A model generated the notes under the pieces. That model had not been told where the DNA came from. It saw nothing but the letters and a program-made list of their open reading frames with translations, and did not search any database. The position numbers and the translations under genes are program-made. From the NCBI RefSeq assembly GCF_900100435.1, contig NZ_FNEX01000013.1, positions 1 to 64,000 on the forward strand: a stretch of DNA of 64,000 nt, given 5' to 3'. The DNA is from Pedobacter sp. ok626. Its GTDB lineage: Bacteria > Bacteroidota > Bacteroidia > Sphingobacteriales > Sphingobacteriaceae. Of the stretch, positions 41,717 through 51,311 are shown piece by piece. Each line of letters begins with the position of its first letter. Position 1 is the first letter of the stretch.

Positions 41717-43486
41717 CTAATTGAATACTTCTGACGAAGTTGTGTAAATGTTAGCATTTTCTATTGTAATTTCTTCCGATTCCCAAATTTCAATTGCTTT
41801 ATCATATAAAAAAGCAGCTCTTTTCTGGATTTCATTTTCGTTCCATTCATCTAGTTCAAGATATGGTGCCAATGTTTCTATTCCTGCAGAGTAATGAATC
41901 AAACCTTCTTTATTTAGTTTTCCTTTTTTCTTAATTTTCCAATTAGAATCGCGAATTGAAGCGTTCAAAGACTGGGTTATAATTGCTAAATTTCCTAATG
42001 TATACAATTTACGATTTCTAAAATCTCGCTCCTCTTTGTTATTTAATTTGCCCCAATAATTTTCCCATTTTTTTGGCATTAGATGCTCAAGGCTGTATTT
42101 ACTAATTCCTAATAGTTGGGTAGCCTGCTTGTTTCTATTTCTAATTTTTGATTCGATTAAGTAAATTATACCCGCAGATTGTTTATTGACTAAATAAGCA
42201 TTGTCAAAACCGATTTTCACCTCTTGGTTGTTTGGTAAATAATTAACTTTATCAGAACTCTTCTCTATGTATTCACGAAATTGTTCTTTTGATAAGATCT
42301 TATTTGAGATTAATCTATCTGTAAATAAATGGTTATAGTTTTTGGTGGTTGCGTGAACAATCATTCTACGCATAATATAACTCTCTATTAGTTCAAATAA
42401 GTCATTTTTTTGACTTTCTTCTTGAATATTTTTGAGAATATACAAAACATAAGGAATAAGAGTTGAAGTATCTAATCCAAAAATTATTGCGTTTATTCTT
42501 TCTATGCCAAAATCTGCTGTTAGTTCTCGATGAATGATGTCATAATCTAAATTTTCTTTGAATAGTTGAGCATATTCCTTTATTTCGGCTAAAACATCCT
42601 TTTTATTTAAGTCATAGTCTTTTATTAGGCTTTTATATGATTCGAAAAGTGTTTCAACTTTTGAAAATTCAATTTTATCTTCAGTTTTTACTTTTAAATC
42701 ATTGTCTTGAATTTTGATTTGTAGATATGAATAAAAAAATAGATCAATAAAAGTTCTTTTTAACCTGCCTGTTGTAATTTCCTTATCCCAATAGTTTTTG
42801 GTTTCGTCATCTTTCTCAAAAATGTTTTTCCAAAACTCATTATAGTGTGCTAGTTCGTCTCGATTGAAAAAATAATTTTTCAAAAGTTCTGCCGTTGTTA
42901 GTCGAACACCAAGAGAATTAATAGTGTCAAAAATTTGCTGCTCATCTTCGTTTGTATCAAGGTCTATACCTACAAATAAGATCCTTCCAAGGATATTCTG
43001 GATATTATATTTTTCTGGATCAATGTGTTCTTTAAAATATGAATATGCTTTTATAATATTATCAGTCTCTGCAATATCTTTCAATTCTGTTAAATTGAGA
43101 ACCTCATTGAAGGTTTCAATATCATTGTGATTGTGCAGCAAAGCCAAATGATTTGTACTTATTAGCCTAAAAATTCGATCAAATAGGTTTGTTTGCCCAT
43201 TTTTTAGACACAAGACTTTGAAAAACAAATTTAAAGTAGTTAGTCTTTGTTGTCCATCAATTACTGTTCTTACATCTCCAACTCCGTTTCCAGTATGAGT
43301 TGGTTGTTGTTTTAAGATTACTGAGCCTAAAAAATAAGGTTTGTTTGAAACACTAACTGACTCCATATCTTCTAAAAGTCTTTCCCATTGGTCTGTGCCC
43401 CAAACATACGCCCGTTGAAAAAACGGGATTTCTAAAATTCTGTTTCCATTAAAGATGTCATTTATAGTTCTTTTTCCAGCGTCCAT
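41717..43486 (-). CDS. DUF262/DUF1524 protein (GmrSD-like type IV restriction nuclease)
   Basis: 589 residues. The N-terminal DUF262 domain has IPFFQRAYVW (20-29) and the NTP-binding ParB-like VIDGQQRLTTLNLF (75-88). The C-terminal DUF1524 HNH-like nuclease has SLEHLMPKKW (465-474, His468) and KLYTLGNLAIITQSLN (about 494-509). This arrangement is that of the fused GmrS-GmrD/BrxU class, which cleaves modified phage DNA after NTP hydrolysis. It is a single gene at the left end of the island, transcribed toward the att site. The helical middle (about 150-450) is of normal length. Target modification cannot be deduced. Confidence 0.9.
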   Translation of the reverse strand: MDAGKRTINDIFNGNRILEIPFFQRAYVWGTDQWERLLEDMESVSVSNKPYFLGSVILKQQPTHTGNGVGDVRTVIDGQQRLTTLNLFFKVLCLKNGQTNLFDRIFRLISTNHLALLHNHNDIETFNEVLNLTELKDIAETDNIIKAYSYFKEHIDPEKYNIQNILGRILFVGIDLDTNEDEQQIFDTINSLGVRLTTAELLKNYFFNRDELAHYNEFWKNIFEKDDETKNYWDKEITTGRLKRTFIDLFFYSYLQIKIQDNDLKVKTEDKIEFSKVETLFESYKSLIKDYDLNKKDVLAEIKEYAQLFKENLDYDIIHRELTADFGIERINAIIFGLDTSTLIPYVLYILKNIQEESQKNDLFELIESYIMRRMIVHATTKNYNHLFTDRLISNKILSKEQFREYIEKSSDKVNYLPNNQEVKIGFDNAYLVNKQSAGIIYLIESKIRNRNKQATQLLGISKYSLEHLMPKKWENYWGKLNNKEERDFRNRKLYTLGNLAIITQSLNASIRDSNWKIKKKGKLNKEGLIHYSAGIETLAPYLELDEWNENEIQKRAAFLYDKAIEIWESEEITIENANIYTTSSEVFN

Positions 43487-43693
43487 TTTAATATATTATT
43501 TTACGTTTTGCTTCTTATACTTTTTAATTACATTGAAAGTAATTAAAAAAGGTAGTGCTTTTATTGGTTTTAGTGTTAGGTGTTCTTAGCAGTTGGTTCC
43601 TGAGTGGATGTCTTTGTGAATTTAAGTTAAATAATATATAGGCAGATGATACGAAAATTATGATCTAATATGCTAGCTAAAGGTTCTTAGTCT

Positions 43694-44371
43694 TTAAAAC
43701 TTGAAACAAAGCCAAATTATTAGTATTAGCAAGAAAACACAGATAATTGTCCACAGTAGTATCTTTTTAAAGACTTTATGAATGTAGGATAAACATACTA
43801 CATATCTAGAGATCGGCATCGGCTGTAGGCTAGATCGACTCACTTTTTCTCGTTCATCGAAGTGTGTGGAATCCATCCAAAAAAATAAGCCCGCTATCGT
43901 TAATATGACTCCAAATCCCCAAAAAATCGTCTTAAATACAAAATATTCTTGTATTTGAATTTTCGTTTCGTCATATCGATTTTTTTCATACTTAAGCTTG
44001 ACTTTTCTTAACTTCATTTCCTTCGCGGAGTCGAGACCGATTCGGCGTTGATCATAAAATTTATCAACTAGTACTTGTATCTTTTCATCAAGTTGATTGC
44101 GTTGTCCTGATGTCGACCTAAGTTTTTGGTTTTTTAATTTGTTTACCCTTTCTTGAGTTTTTCTTTGTAAAGTATCCAAATCAGAAACAAAAATCGATAG
44201 GTAACTGACCTGAATTTGAAGTAAAGAATCTTTTTCCTTGATCTCAATTAATTCTGTACGTAGACGTTGCTCTTGCTTCAATGGATAAATTAATCCAAAT
44301 AGTATCATTAATACACCTATTGTTAGAATGTATTTGAAAAAATTGTCTGTATCTGGAATAAAGGAAGACAC
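43694..44371 (-). CDS. coiled-coil membrane protein, partner of the 45286 gene
   Basis: 225 residues. One N-terminal membrane helix (about 12-31, YILTIGVLMILFGLIYPL), a long coiled coil (about 33-135, EIKEKDSLLQIQVSYLSIFV then RKTQERVNKLKNQKLR), and two C-terminal helices (about 147-168, FWGFGVILTIAGLFFWM, and 200-224, KKILLWTIICVFLLILIIWL). No named family. It follows the Mrr-N/EVE-like gene by 12 bases, so the two form an operon of sensor plus membrane protein. The layout suggests an effector that damages or gates the membrane on signal, but no data here prove it. Confidence 0.6.
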   Translation of the reverse strand: MSSFIPDTDNFFKYILTIGVLMILFGLIYPLKQEQRLRTELIEIKEKDSLLQIQVSYLSIFVSDLDTLQRKTQERVNKLKNQKLRSTSGQRNQLDEKIQVLVDKFYDQRRIGLDSAKEMKLRKVKLKYEKNRYDETKIQIQEYFVFKTIFWGFGVILTIAGLFFWMDSTHFDEREKVSRSSLQPMPISRYVVCLSYIHKVFKKILLWTIICVFLLILIIWLCFKF

Positions 44372-44383
44372 TTATAATTATGA

Positions 44384-45286
44384 TTAAAATTGGATTCTCA
44401 TTTTTTGCATTTTATCTGATAAGGAATCGATATCGTTTGCGTTTACAGTTTTAATTTTTTCAACTTTGCGTTGGGTATCGGCCGACTGGTCGGTAGTACT
44501 GCAGGAAGATGAGCCAAGTACCATTGCGGTTAGTAATAATGCGAGTCCTGAATTTTTAATATTGAATAACCCAGGTGATTGAAGATAAATTTTTATGGTA
44601 CTTTCTGAAATATTCTCACCGAGTTGAAATTCTTGGTTAACGACATCCATTAAGTTTTGAAGACCCAAAAGAACCTCAGCTAAGTCCTTTAAATTAATAT
44701 CATCACGCTGTTGCACTTTTAAAACAAAATGCGAATTTCCATCTTTAATATAAACACTATGAATAACGCTATCTATATAGTAGTCAAATGCGTTAACATT
44801 TATCACAGTATGCCACCCTCTCCGCATCTTGTCAAATGTAGGATCCAAATCTTTCAAAGGTATTCCTGGCGTTAACCACTTTACTAGTCGTCTCTTTTCA
44901 TATTGACAGCCATTTACGCCTGATTTAGCTTGGTAAGCTTTTTCATCAATGATTTCACCAAAAGCAAGTAATTGAGAATTTACACTTGGAATTACGATAA
45001 TATCACCTTTTTTAAATTGATCAAATCGTGAAACTTTGTTATAGATATCTGAAACTTTGTGTTTAATGCTTCTACTTTCCTCCGGCATTACTTCAACACG
45101 TTCTATTTTGCTTTTAACTTCAAGTATGGTTTTATCTCGAATATCGGCAAGTGTGATATTGTTCCACCCGATCGCAATAAAGTCATGATCTAGAAAAGTT
45201 TCGAAATAATTACCTCCATCAGTACGAAAGAACCAATAATCAATTTCTGAAGATACTTCAACAATTTCTTTTACTATTTGAGCCAT
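44384..45286 (-). CDS. Mrr-N/EVE-like domain protein with membrane tail
   Basis: 300 residues. The N-terminal domain (about 15-150: DYWFFRTDGGNYFETFLDHD then FIAIGWNNITLADI, and QFKKGDIIVIPSVNSQLLAFGEI) follows the pattern of PUA/EVE-related Mrr N-terminal domains, which bind modified bases or nucleotides ('fiaIGW' strand and 'kGDiivi' strand). A second region (about 160-235) precedes one membrane helix (about 245-262, SGLALLLTAMVLGSSSC) and a charged tail. The endonuclease domain found in real Mrr proteins is absent. It likely senses something in the cytoplasm and passes it to the membrane partner encoded next. Confidence 0.6.
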   Translation of the reverse strand: MAQIVKEIVEVSSEIDYWFFRTDGGNYFETFLDHDFIAIGWNNITLADIRDKTILEVKSKIERVEVMPEESRSIKHKVSDIYNKVSRFDQFKKGDIIVIPSVNSQLLAFGEIIDEKAYQAKSGVNGCQYEKRRLVKWLTPGIPLKDLDPTFDKMRRGWHTVINVNAFDYYIDSVIHSVYIKDGNSHFVLKVQQRDDINLKDLAEVLLGLQNLMDVVNQEFQLGENISESTIKIYLQSPGLFNIKNSGLALLLTAMVLGSSSCSTTDQSADTQRKVEKIKTVNANDIDSLSDKMQKMRIQF

Positions 45287-45631
45287 TAATTAGAATTTTG
45301 AACAATATATAAAATAAGACTCCAAAATTATGAGAAAATTAAATTTTATTATTTTTAAGGCTTCAAATTAATCGGTGTCGTTCCTTTGGCTTTGTAAGAT
45401 TAAACGACTCGACTCTACGAAAGTAAAACATTAGTGGTATTAGATAAAAGCTGCTCAAATCTGTCATTCCGGATAAATAGTGGAAGATAACCGAATCTTT
45501 TAGTCGCTGGTATAAGCCGCATATTCTAATCTTTTTCAAGCAGTAAACAACTAATATTATTTAAAGACTAATTTGTAGACGGTATTCGTAGTCGGGCTTA
45601 CGTATATTAATAGCAAAGAAGTTTTATTAAT

Positions 45632-45639
45632 TATATTTG
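45632..45639 (+). promoter_or_regulatory. -7 box upstream of the YobI-like gene
   Basis: TATATTTG (45632-45639) is a full match to TAnnTTTG, 29 bases before the ATG at 45669. No TTTG is found 19 bases before it. The 45287-45668 spacer is otherwise without a gene or strong repeat and separates divergent operons. Confidence 0.4.
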
Positions 45640-45668
45640 GCCAAAGGATAAAAGTCCTTGTATCTATT

Positions 45669-48600
45669 ATGCTCGTATTCTCATTAATGCTGTTCATCTC
45701 CTTGTTATTTCTACTACTGAATATACAATATTGGAAAATAACCATTGCTGCTATCCGTGGACAGGTATTGTCTCTTAAAAAATGGTTTTATCATTTTTTG
45801 GATGGTTATATTGCAAAACTTCAAATAGTTAGGAAAAATCTATATTATGTAATTAAACCAAAAAACGAGGAGTTATTTGAATCCCTCACACCAATTGAGG
45901 ATGGAGATAGCAATGATATTTATGATAAAGCGCTTAGTTTTTCTTTATTTGAAAAAGACATAAAAAATATTGCATTGACTGGCCCTTACGGTTCGGGAAA
46001 GAGTACAATTCTTAGGACGTTTCAAAAAAATCATAAGGAATTTAAATATCTAAATATTTCCTTGGCATCCTTTAAAGTTCATAAGGACGATGTGGACCCT
46101 GATAACGAATTAATTGAAGTTAGTATTTTGCAGCAGATTTTTTATCATGAAAAACACAATACAATTCCTGATTCCAGATTTAAGAGAATAAGAAAGGCTT
46201 CCAAAACAAATTTACTCCTAAAAGCAGCATTGTTGATCCTATGTGGTATTTGTTTTTTTTATCTCAGCAAATCTTCACCTCTACCTGCCATACCTGAATC
46301 AAAATCTTTTTTAAGTAATTTTAGATCATATTTGTTGGTCGCAGCATTGTTAATTATAAGCGTGGGAGGTTTGTACTTAGTTTACACCATTTTAAAGTTA
46401 TATAACAATTCAAAATTCAACAAGGTTAACCTTACAAGTGGAGAGGTTGAACTTTCAGATCATTCAGAGGCTTCAATTCTAAATAAACATTTAGACGAGA
46501 TCCTGTATTTTTTTGAAGTTACATCCTACAATGTAGTTATTATAGAGGATTTGGATCGATTTCAAAATCCGGAAATATATACGAAATTAAGAGAGATCAA
46601 TAACCTGATTAACAATTCAAAGCAGGTAGACAGAAGGATTGTGTTCATTTATGCCCTTAAAGATGATATTTTCACCGACGAGAAACGTACTAAATTTTTT
46701 GATTTTGTTATACCCGTAATTCCTGTTATCAATACTTCTAATTCTGAGGCTAAGCTTCTGGAACGGCTAGAAAAGGCTAATGTATTTCCAGAGCTTTCTA
46801 AGGATTTTGTTTCTGAAATTGCGCTCTATATCAATGATATGAGGCTTCTTAAAAATGTTTTTAACGAGTTTATCCTTTATAAAGCAAAATTGGGGGGATT
46901 TGAATTGAATCCAAATAATCTGTTGGCTACAATATTGTATAAGAATCTTTATCCTACCGATTTTGCAGAACTCAATAAAGGTGAAGGTTCAGTATTCGGC
47001 TTTTTCGCAAAGAAGGGAACGTACATTGAACATATTACGAAGGCGAAAGAAGAAAGACTAAAGTTTATAGAGGAAAAGCAAGCTTCATTAGAGTTCTCTG
47101 TGCTCAAAGACAAATTTGAATTGCGGTCACTTTACATAGCAAAGATGTTCCAGCTATTTCCAGACTACACTACTAAACAGGTTTATCTTGGCAATAGTCA
47201 AGTGAATTTAGAAGAGCTGAAAACTGATGAGAATTTTCCTAAGCTGAAATTAGAAAGTGTTCTACATTATTATACCACAAATGGCTACGGAAAGCGAAGT
47301 AGTGGTTATACGTTTAATGCTATTGAAACTCAGGTCGATGAAAATCAAACCTATGAAGAAAGAGAGCAACAGATTTTAAGTCGGGTGGAATATTTTTCCG
47401 AACAGACTAAAAAGGAGGCGGAGGGTATACGGACAGAGTTACAGAATATCTCTATACTTCCTTTCAGTAAGATTATTGCCGATTTATCGGATGATGAGTT
47501 AGATCATTCCATAAAAGAATCGGCTATTTTATTATTCCTGATTAGAAACGGGTATATCAATGAAGACTACCATGATTATACTTCTCATTTTTATGAAGGA
47601 ACCTTAACCCGAAAGGATAAGGTTTTCTTGCTCAGTATCAAGAACCATAAACCTATGACCGCCGATTATATACTGGATAATCCTTTCAACCTGATCGAAA
47701 AAATCAAACTTCTGGAATTTAGTCAGTATGAGGTGCTGAATTATTCTTTGCTTGATAGTTTATTGCAGTTTAAAGATAAATATGAGGCGAAGCTAAATGC
47801 TTTTTTAAAACTTATTGTTTCCAACACGATTATTGCAAGTCAGTTCAGAGACAGTTATCTGGAGAAAGGCAAGCAGGTGCCAAAATTTGTAAAGACGTTA
47901 TTTGCCCAGTGGGAGGGCTTTTGGGATTTTGTAGTCATTGAATCTGGATTTTCTGATGAAAAAAAACTACAATATTTGAAACTGATTTTGGATCATGCGG
48001 ATTTAGAGACGATTAAATCACTCAATAAAAAAGGTAATTTAAGATTGTTTATATCAAAGGAAAAAGGGTTTCTGACAGTAATGCAGCAGTCAAAATCGTC
48101 AGACAAAATTAAAACCATTTTAAAATTACTGAGTGTGAAGTTTAACGATCTCGATATAGCTGAAGGCCAGAATGAGTATTTCGAAGTTGTATACGAAAAT
48201 GATTTTTATCAGCTCAACGCGCAGATGATCCACAAAGTTCTTCTTTTTAAAGAGATAGAAACAGATAAACCAAGCGATCAATTTAATAAAGCAAATTATA
48301 CCACTATTCGAGACAGCGGACTGACTAAGCTCCAACAATATGTCGAACGTAGTATTGACGATTACATAAAAGATGTCTTTTTGACGTTAGGGACAAATAA
48401 AGATGAGTCGGCACAAAACCTGATCAATTTATATAATAATGAAGACATAGATCTGGAAAACAGAACTGCAATTATTGAGGCTCAGAACACAATAATTGAA
48501 GAATTTGATCCAGTTGATGAACATTTCTGGTCAGATTTAATGAAGGCTAAGAAAATAAGCCCAAAATGGACAAACCTGTATCCATATTATCAAAAGAAAG

Positions 48601-49418
48601 ATGGTCTGGATTTACACTTTGTAAGTTTTCTAAATGTAAAGGATAATTTTGAGGCTCTGTCTAAACTGGACGTAACCAAGCAGGATGGTGACCAGAATGA
48701 TATAGAGAAATTTGCTTTGGCTATAGCAACCAATGATATGGTCAGTGTTGAGAGTTTTAAGTCCCTAATTTCCAGTTTTCCTTATGAATATGATGATCTT
48801 GATATTTCGGCAGTTCATCCTGAAAAAGTTTCTGTTATGGTTGACCACAGGTTTTTGTTATTTACTGACGCTAATTACAATATGTTAAAAGCAAATTTCA
48901 ACGGGGAAAATATCAGATTGGGCGAACAATTTTCGGAAGAATTTATGGCAGAGTTTAATGCTAAGAATCTTGATGCTAATGATTTTCTACTTGTCATAAA
49001 ATCTCAAAAATTTACCTATGATCAAAAAATAGCAATTCTTAAAATGCTGACAGTAGACATACTTTCAGGTAATAAAGATTTGGAGGCTGAGACATTAGGA
49101 ATTTTGATTACACAATATGAGGATATTAATTATTCTGTTATCGAACACTTGTTAGGTGGAACGCAGGATATAGAAAAAAAAGTTAGATTATTAAATTTAC
49201 ATTTGAAACGGTATAATCCTGAACAGATCACGGGGTTTCTTAGAGCACTAGGCGGAAAGTATGCCGAAATAGCTGATAGAAATGAGCCCAGATTAGATAG
49301 AAACGATGCAAATGAAGAATTTGCTAGTATACTTGATGATATGGATTACGTTTCAAGCGTCACCACGAAACCTGAGTTTGTAAGGTTAAATCATTATAGA
49401 AGTAATGGTGATTCATAA
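45669..49418 (+). CDS. YobI/KAP-like membrane P-loop NTPase
   Basis: 1249 residues. An N-terminal membrane helix (about 1-20) and the block LTPIEDGDSNDIYDKALSFS (about 73-92) precede Walker A GPYGSGKST (105-113). Two membrane helices (about 181-200 and 221-242) interrupt the ATPase, a KAP-family feature, and Walker B VVIIEDLDRF (289-298) follows. The block matches the YobI family of B. subtilis. The remaining 900 residues are helical, with no other known domain. KAP NTPases are common in phage-defence loci. The gene is followed after 30 bases by a HEPN-like gene, and the pair looks like one unit. Confidence 0.82.
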   Translation: MLVFSLMLFISLLFLLLNIQYWKITIAAIRGQVLSLKKWFYHFLDGYIAKLQIVRKNLYYVIKPKNEELFESLTPIEDGDSNDIYDKALSFSLFEKDIKNIALTGPYGSGKSTILRTFQKNHKEFKYLNISLASFKVHKDDVDPDNELIEVSILQQIFYHEKHNTIPDSRFKRIRKASKTNLLLKAALLILCGICFFYLSKSSPLPAIPESKSFLSNFRSYLLVAALLIISVGGLYLVYTILKLYNNSKFNKVNLTSGEVELSDHSEASILNKHLDEILYFFEVTSYNVVIIEDLDRFQNPEIYTKLREINNLINNSKQVDRRIVFIYALKDDIFTDEKRTKFFDFVIPVIPVINTSNSEAKLLERLEKANVFPELSKDFVSEIALYINDMRLLKNVFNEFILYKAKLGGFELNPNNLLATILYKNLYPTDFAELNKGEGSVFGFFAKKGTYIEHITKAKEERLKFIEEKQASLEFSVLKDKFELRSLYIAKMFQLFPDYTTKQVYLGNSQVNLEELKTDENFPKLKLESVLHYYTTNGYGKRSSGYTFNAIETQVDENQTYEEREQQILSRVEYFSEQTKKEAEGIRTELQNISILPFSKIIADLSDDELDHSIKESAILLFLIRNGYINEDYHDYTSHFYEGTLTRKDKVFLLSIKNHKPMTADYILDNPFNLIEKIKLLEFSQYEVLNYSLLDSLLQFKDKYEAKLNAFLKLIVSNTIIASQFRDSYLEKGKQVPKFVKTLFAQWEGFWDFVVIESGFSDEKKLQYLKLILDHADLETIKSLNKKGNLRLFISKEKGFLTVMQQSKSSDKIKTILKLLSVKFNDLDIAEGQNEYFEVVYENDFYQLNAQMIHKVLLFKEIETDKPSDQFNKANYTTIRDSGLTKLQQYVERSIDDYIKDVFLTLGTNKDESAQNLINLYNNEDIDLENRTAIIEAQNTIIEEFDPVDEHFWSDLMKAKKISPKWTNLYPYYQKKDGLDLHFVSFLNVKDNFEALSKLDVTKQDGDQNDIEKFALAIATNDMVSVESFKSLISSFPYEYDDLDISAVHPEKVSVMVDHRFLLFTDANYNMLKANFNGENIRLGEQFSEEFMAEFNAKNLDANDFLLVIKSQKFTYDQKIAILKMLTVDILSGNKDLEAETLGILITQYEDINYSVIEHLLGGTQDIEKKVRLLNLHLKRYNPEQITGFLRALGGKYAEIADRNEPRLDRNDANEEFASILDDMDYVSSVTTKPEFVRLNHYRSNGDS

Positions 49419-49448
49419 TGATCAAATATTTGATTAACCAATGTACCT

Positions 49449-50465
49449 ATGAGTATTAATTTCAAAAATATTGCCTTGTTGGACGAAATTGAAACTGCTA
49501 ATAAGCTTGTACGGCTTGGCTTCGGTGAGTTACAGAACATAGATTATTCCAACAATTTTTACTTCTTACCCTTTCAATTGCTATCACAAGGTTTTGAGCG
49601 GTTGATGAAAACTTATATATGCTTGGGGTACTTTAATGTGCATGGGGATTATCCAAATCTGAATTATATAAAAGGTCTGGGGCATGACCTCGAAGCTTTA
49701 ATCCGCAGGATTCTTTTTGAGTTTTTTGATGACCAGGGTAAATACCATTTGATTAATGATAGGGGTTTTTTAGAGAATGATGCTGAGCTGAAAGAACTGT
49801 TATACATACTTTCGGAATTTGGAAAAATGGCTCGCTATCACAATTTCGACATTATAACCGCTAATCAGAAGTCTAGCATAAATCCAAGAGATCTTTGGGA
49901 GCAGTTTGAGCATAAGATTCTTCCATCTGGTAATATTGAAAAATATGGTGACCGAGATTTGGAGAATGAGGTCTTCGGAGACATTTCTAGAACAATCATT
50001 ATAATCTTTGAGAAGTTTGTTTCTGCGTTAGCAAGGCAATTTAATTTTGGTACACTTGGAGATCATGCTAAGCAGTTTTCTGTCCATTTGTTTGATTTTT
50101 CCATGTTATATCCCGATAAGTTGGGCCAGACAGATTACCGTGTTAGTACAACCCGATTCAAAGAAACACCTAAAAAAGTACATAAAAGAACTGTCTTAGA
50201 CGAACTAGTAAGAAAACTTAATCGGAATTACAAATCAAAAGCGATCAGGAAAAATGATTATAAAGGAGAGTGGCCTTTTTATGCCGAGAAGATCATCATT
50301 GAATGTAGGAACAAGCATTGGTGTATCATTACTATTGAGGGCCATGACTACGCATTAAATGGTTCAGCTAAAGGAAAGTATAAATTAGAATCTCCCCATG
50401 AAGCGGGTATGGCTAAACTCGGAGTGAGCATCGCAGATTTCATTAGTATTGCACTTGGGTTATAA
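49449..50465 (+). CDS. HEPN-like partner of the YobI-like NTPase
   Basis: 338 residues, soluble. Residues about 30-140 fit a HEPN bundle: FLPFQLLSQGFERLMKTYIC, GHDLEALIRRILFEF and LLYILSEFGKMARYHNFDII. The ARYHNFD motif has Arg and His close together, near but not equal to the RNase Rx4-6H. The C-terminal 100 residues (from KVHKRTVLDELVRKLNRNYK, then KIIIECRNKHWCIITIEGHD) are basic and beta-rich, and could bind nucleic acid. It follows the NTPase gene by 30 bases. I infer that the NTPase controls this HEPN-like effector. Confidence 0.55.
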   Translation: MSINFKNIALLDEIETANKLVRLGFGELQNIDYSNNFYFLPFQLLSQGFERLMKTYICLGYFNVHGDYPNLNYIKGLGHDLEALIRRILFEFFDDQGKYHLINDRGFLENDAELKELLYILSEFGKMARYHNFDIITANQKSSINPRDLWEQFEHKILPSGNIEKYGDRDLENEVFGDISRTIIIIFEKFVSALARQFNFGTLGDHAKQFSVHLFDFSMLYPDKLGQTDYRVSTTRFKETPKKVHKRTVLDELVRKLNRNYKSKAIRKNDYKGEWPFYAEKIIIECRNKHWCIITIEGHDYALNGSAKGKYKLESPHEAGMAKLGVSIADFISIALGL

Positions 50466-50645
50466 TTGCCGCTAAAGGAACTGAGATTAGAAGACTATCT
50501 ATTCCTGACCCTACGTTTTAATTGTGTACAGTTGTCTTAATTAATTTATATTAATGAGTTGATGTTTTTGTCTTGTGCATTAAATGAAAGTTTTACGCTC
50601 CACTAAAAAAGAATGATTGCGCAAAATTTTAACATTTAGAATGTG

Positions 50646-51311
50646 TTAATTATACTCTCTTTTAAGAAAGGAAAATAATGCTCCAAGGGAATACAATAAA
50701 AGGATGAAAAAGTCTATTATCAGGTAGATAATTTGTATTCTCACTATTAATATTATAAATAAATTTACGAATGTGATTATAGTACTTGAATTTATTTCAC
50801 TTAAATTTTTAATTGGGGAATATTCCGTAATGTCTACTGAGAAATATGATTTAAACAACAGGACTAGGGACATTAAGGCTATTAAATATGTCGAAATCAA
50901 TAAATTTTTGCCTGTTACAAAGGTGAATTGTTTTATGAAGTTCTTTAATTTTAATATGTTAATTTGAGTTAAATGGTTTGTTGTAGATGAAATCGGGGGT
51001 ATTGTTGTATATCGTCCATAAACTACAATAATTAAGTTTGTAAATAAGCCAATAAAAATAGAAAGAGCTGCCATAGTGTAACCTATAAAATCAGTTGAGA
51101 AACCGGATTTTAATAGATAACAAAATAGTAGGGAGGGTACTATCATTATCCCTCTTTTTTTTAATGATCGGCGGAAAATATCATTTTGATTCGTAGGATT
51201 ACCGTTTCCTAGAATTTCTGTAAATTCCCATTTAGTTCCCTCATTAAAGAGTATTTTTATGTAGTGCCAAATGTTAAGATAATTCATTTTGTTCTGGATA
51301 AACTTCTTCAA
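50646..51311 (-). CDS. multi-helix membrane protein, partner of the 52278 gene
   Basis: 221 residues from ATG 51311. ATG 51287 (MNYLNIWHYIKIL) is equally possible and reduces overlap with the upstream gene from 38 to 14 bases. Four or five hydrophobic helices (about 55-70, 78-100, 132-155, 175-215) and no large soluble domain. No family recognised. The overlap with the 51274-52278 gene shows translational coupling, so the two products probably work together. It resembles the neighbouring 43694-45286 pair in layout but not in sequence. Confidence 0.55.
   Translation of the reverse strand: MKKFIQNKMNYLNIWHYIKILFNEGTKWEFTEILGNGNPTNQNDIFRRSLKKRGIMIVPSLLFCYLLKSGFSTDFIGYTMAALSIFIGLFTNLIIVVYGRYTTIPPISSTTNHLTQINILKLKNFIKQFTFVTGKNLLISTYLIALMSLVLLFKSYFSVDITEYSPIKNLSEINSSTIITFVNLFIILIVRIQIIYLIIDFFILLLYSLGALFSFLKREYN

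Noticed and set aside
44384..45286. True Mrr restriction enzyme
   Set aside because: The PD-(D/E)xK nuclease domain is absent. Instead a membrane helix and tail follow.
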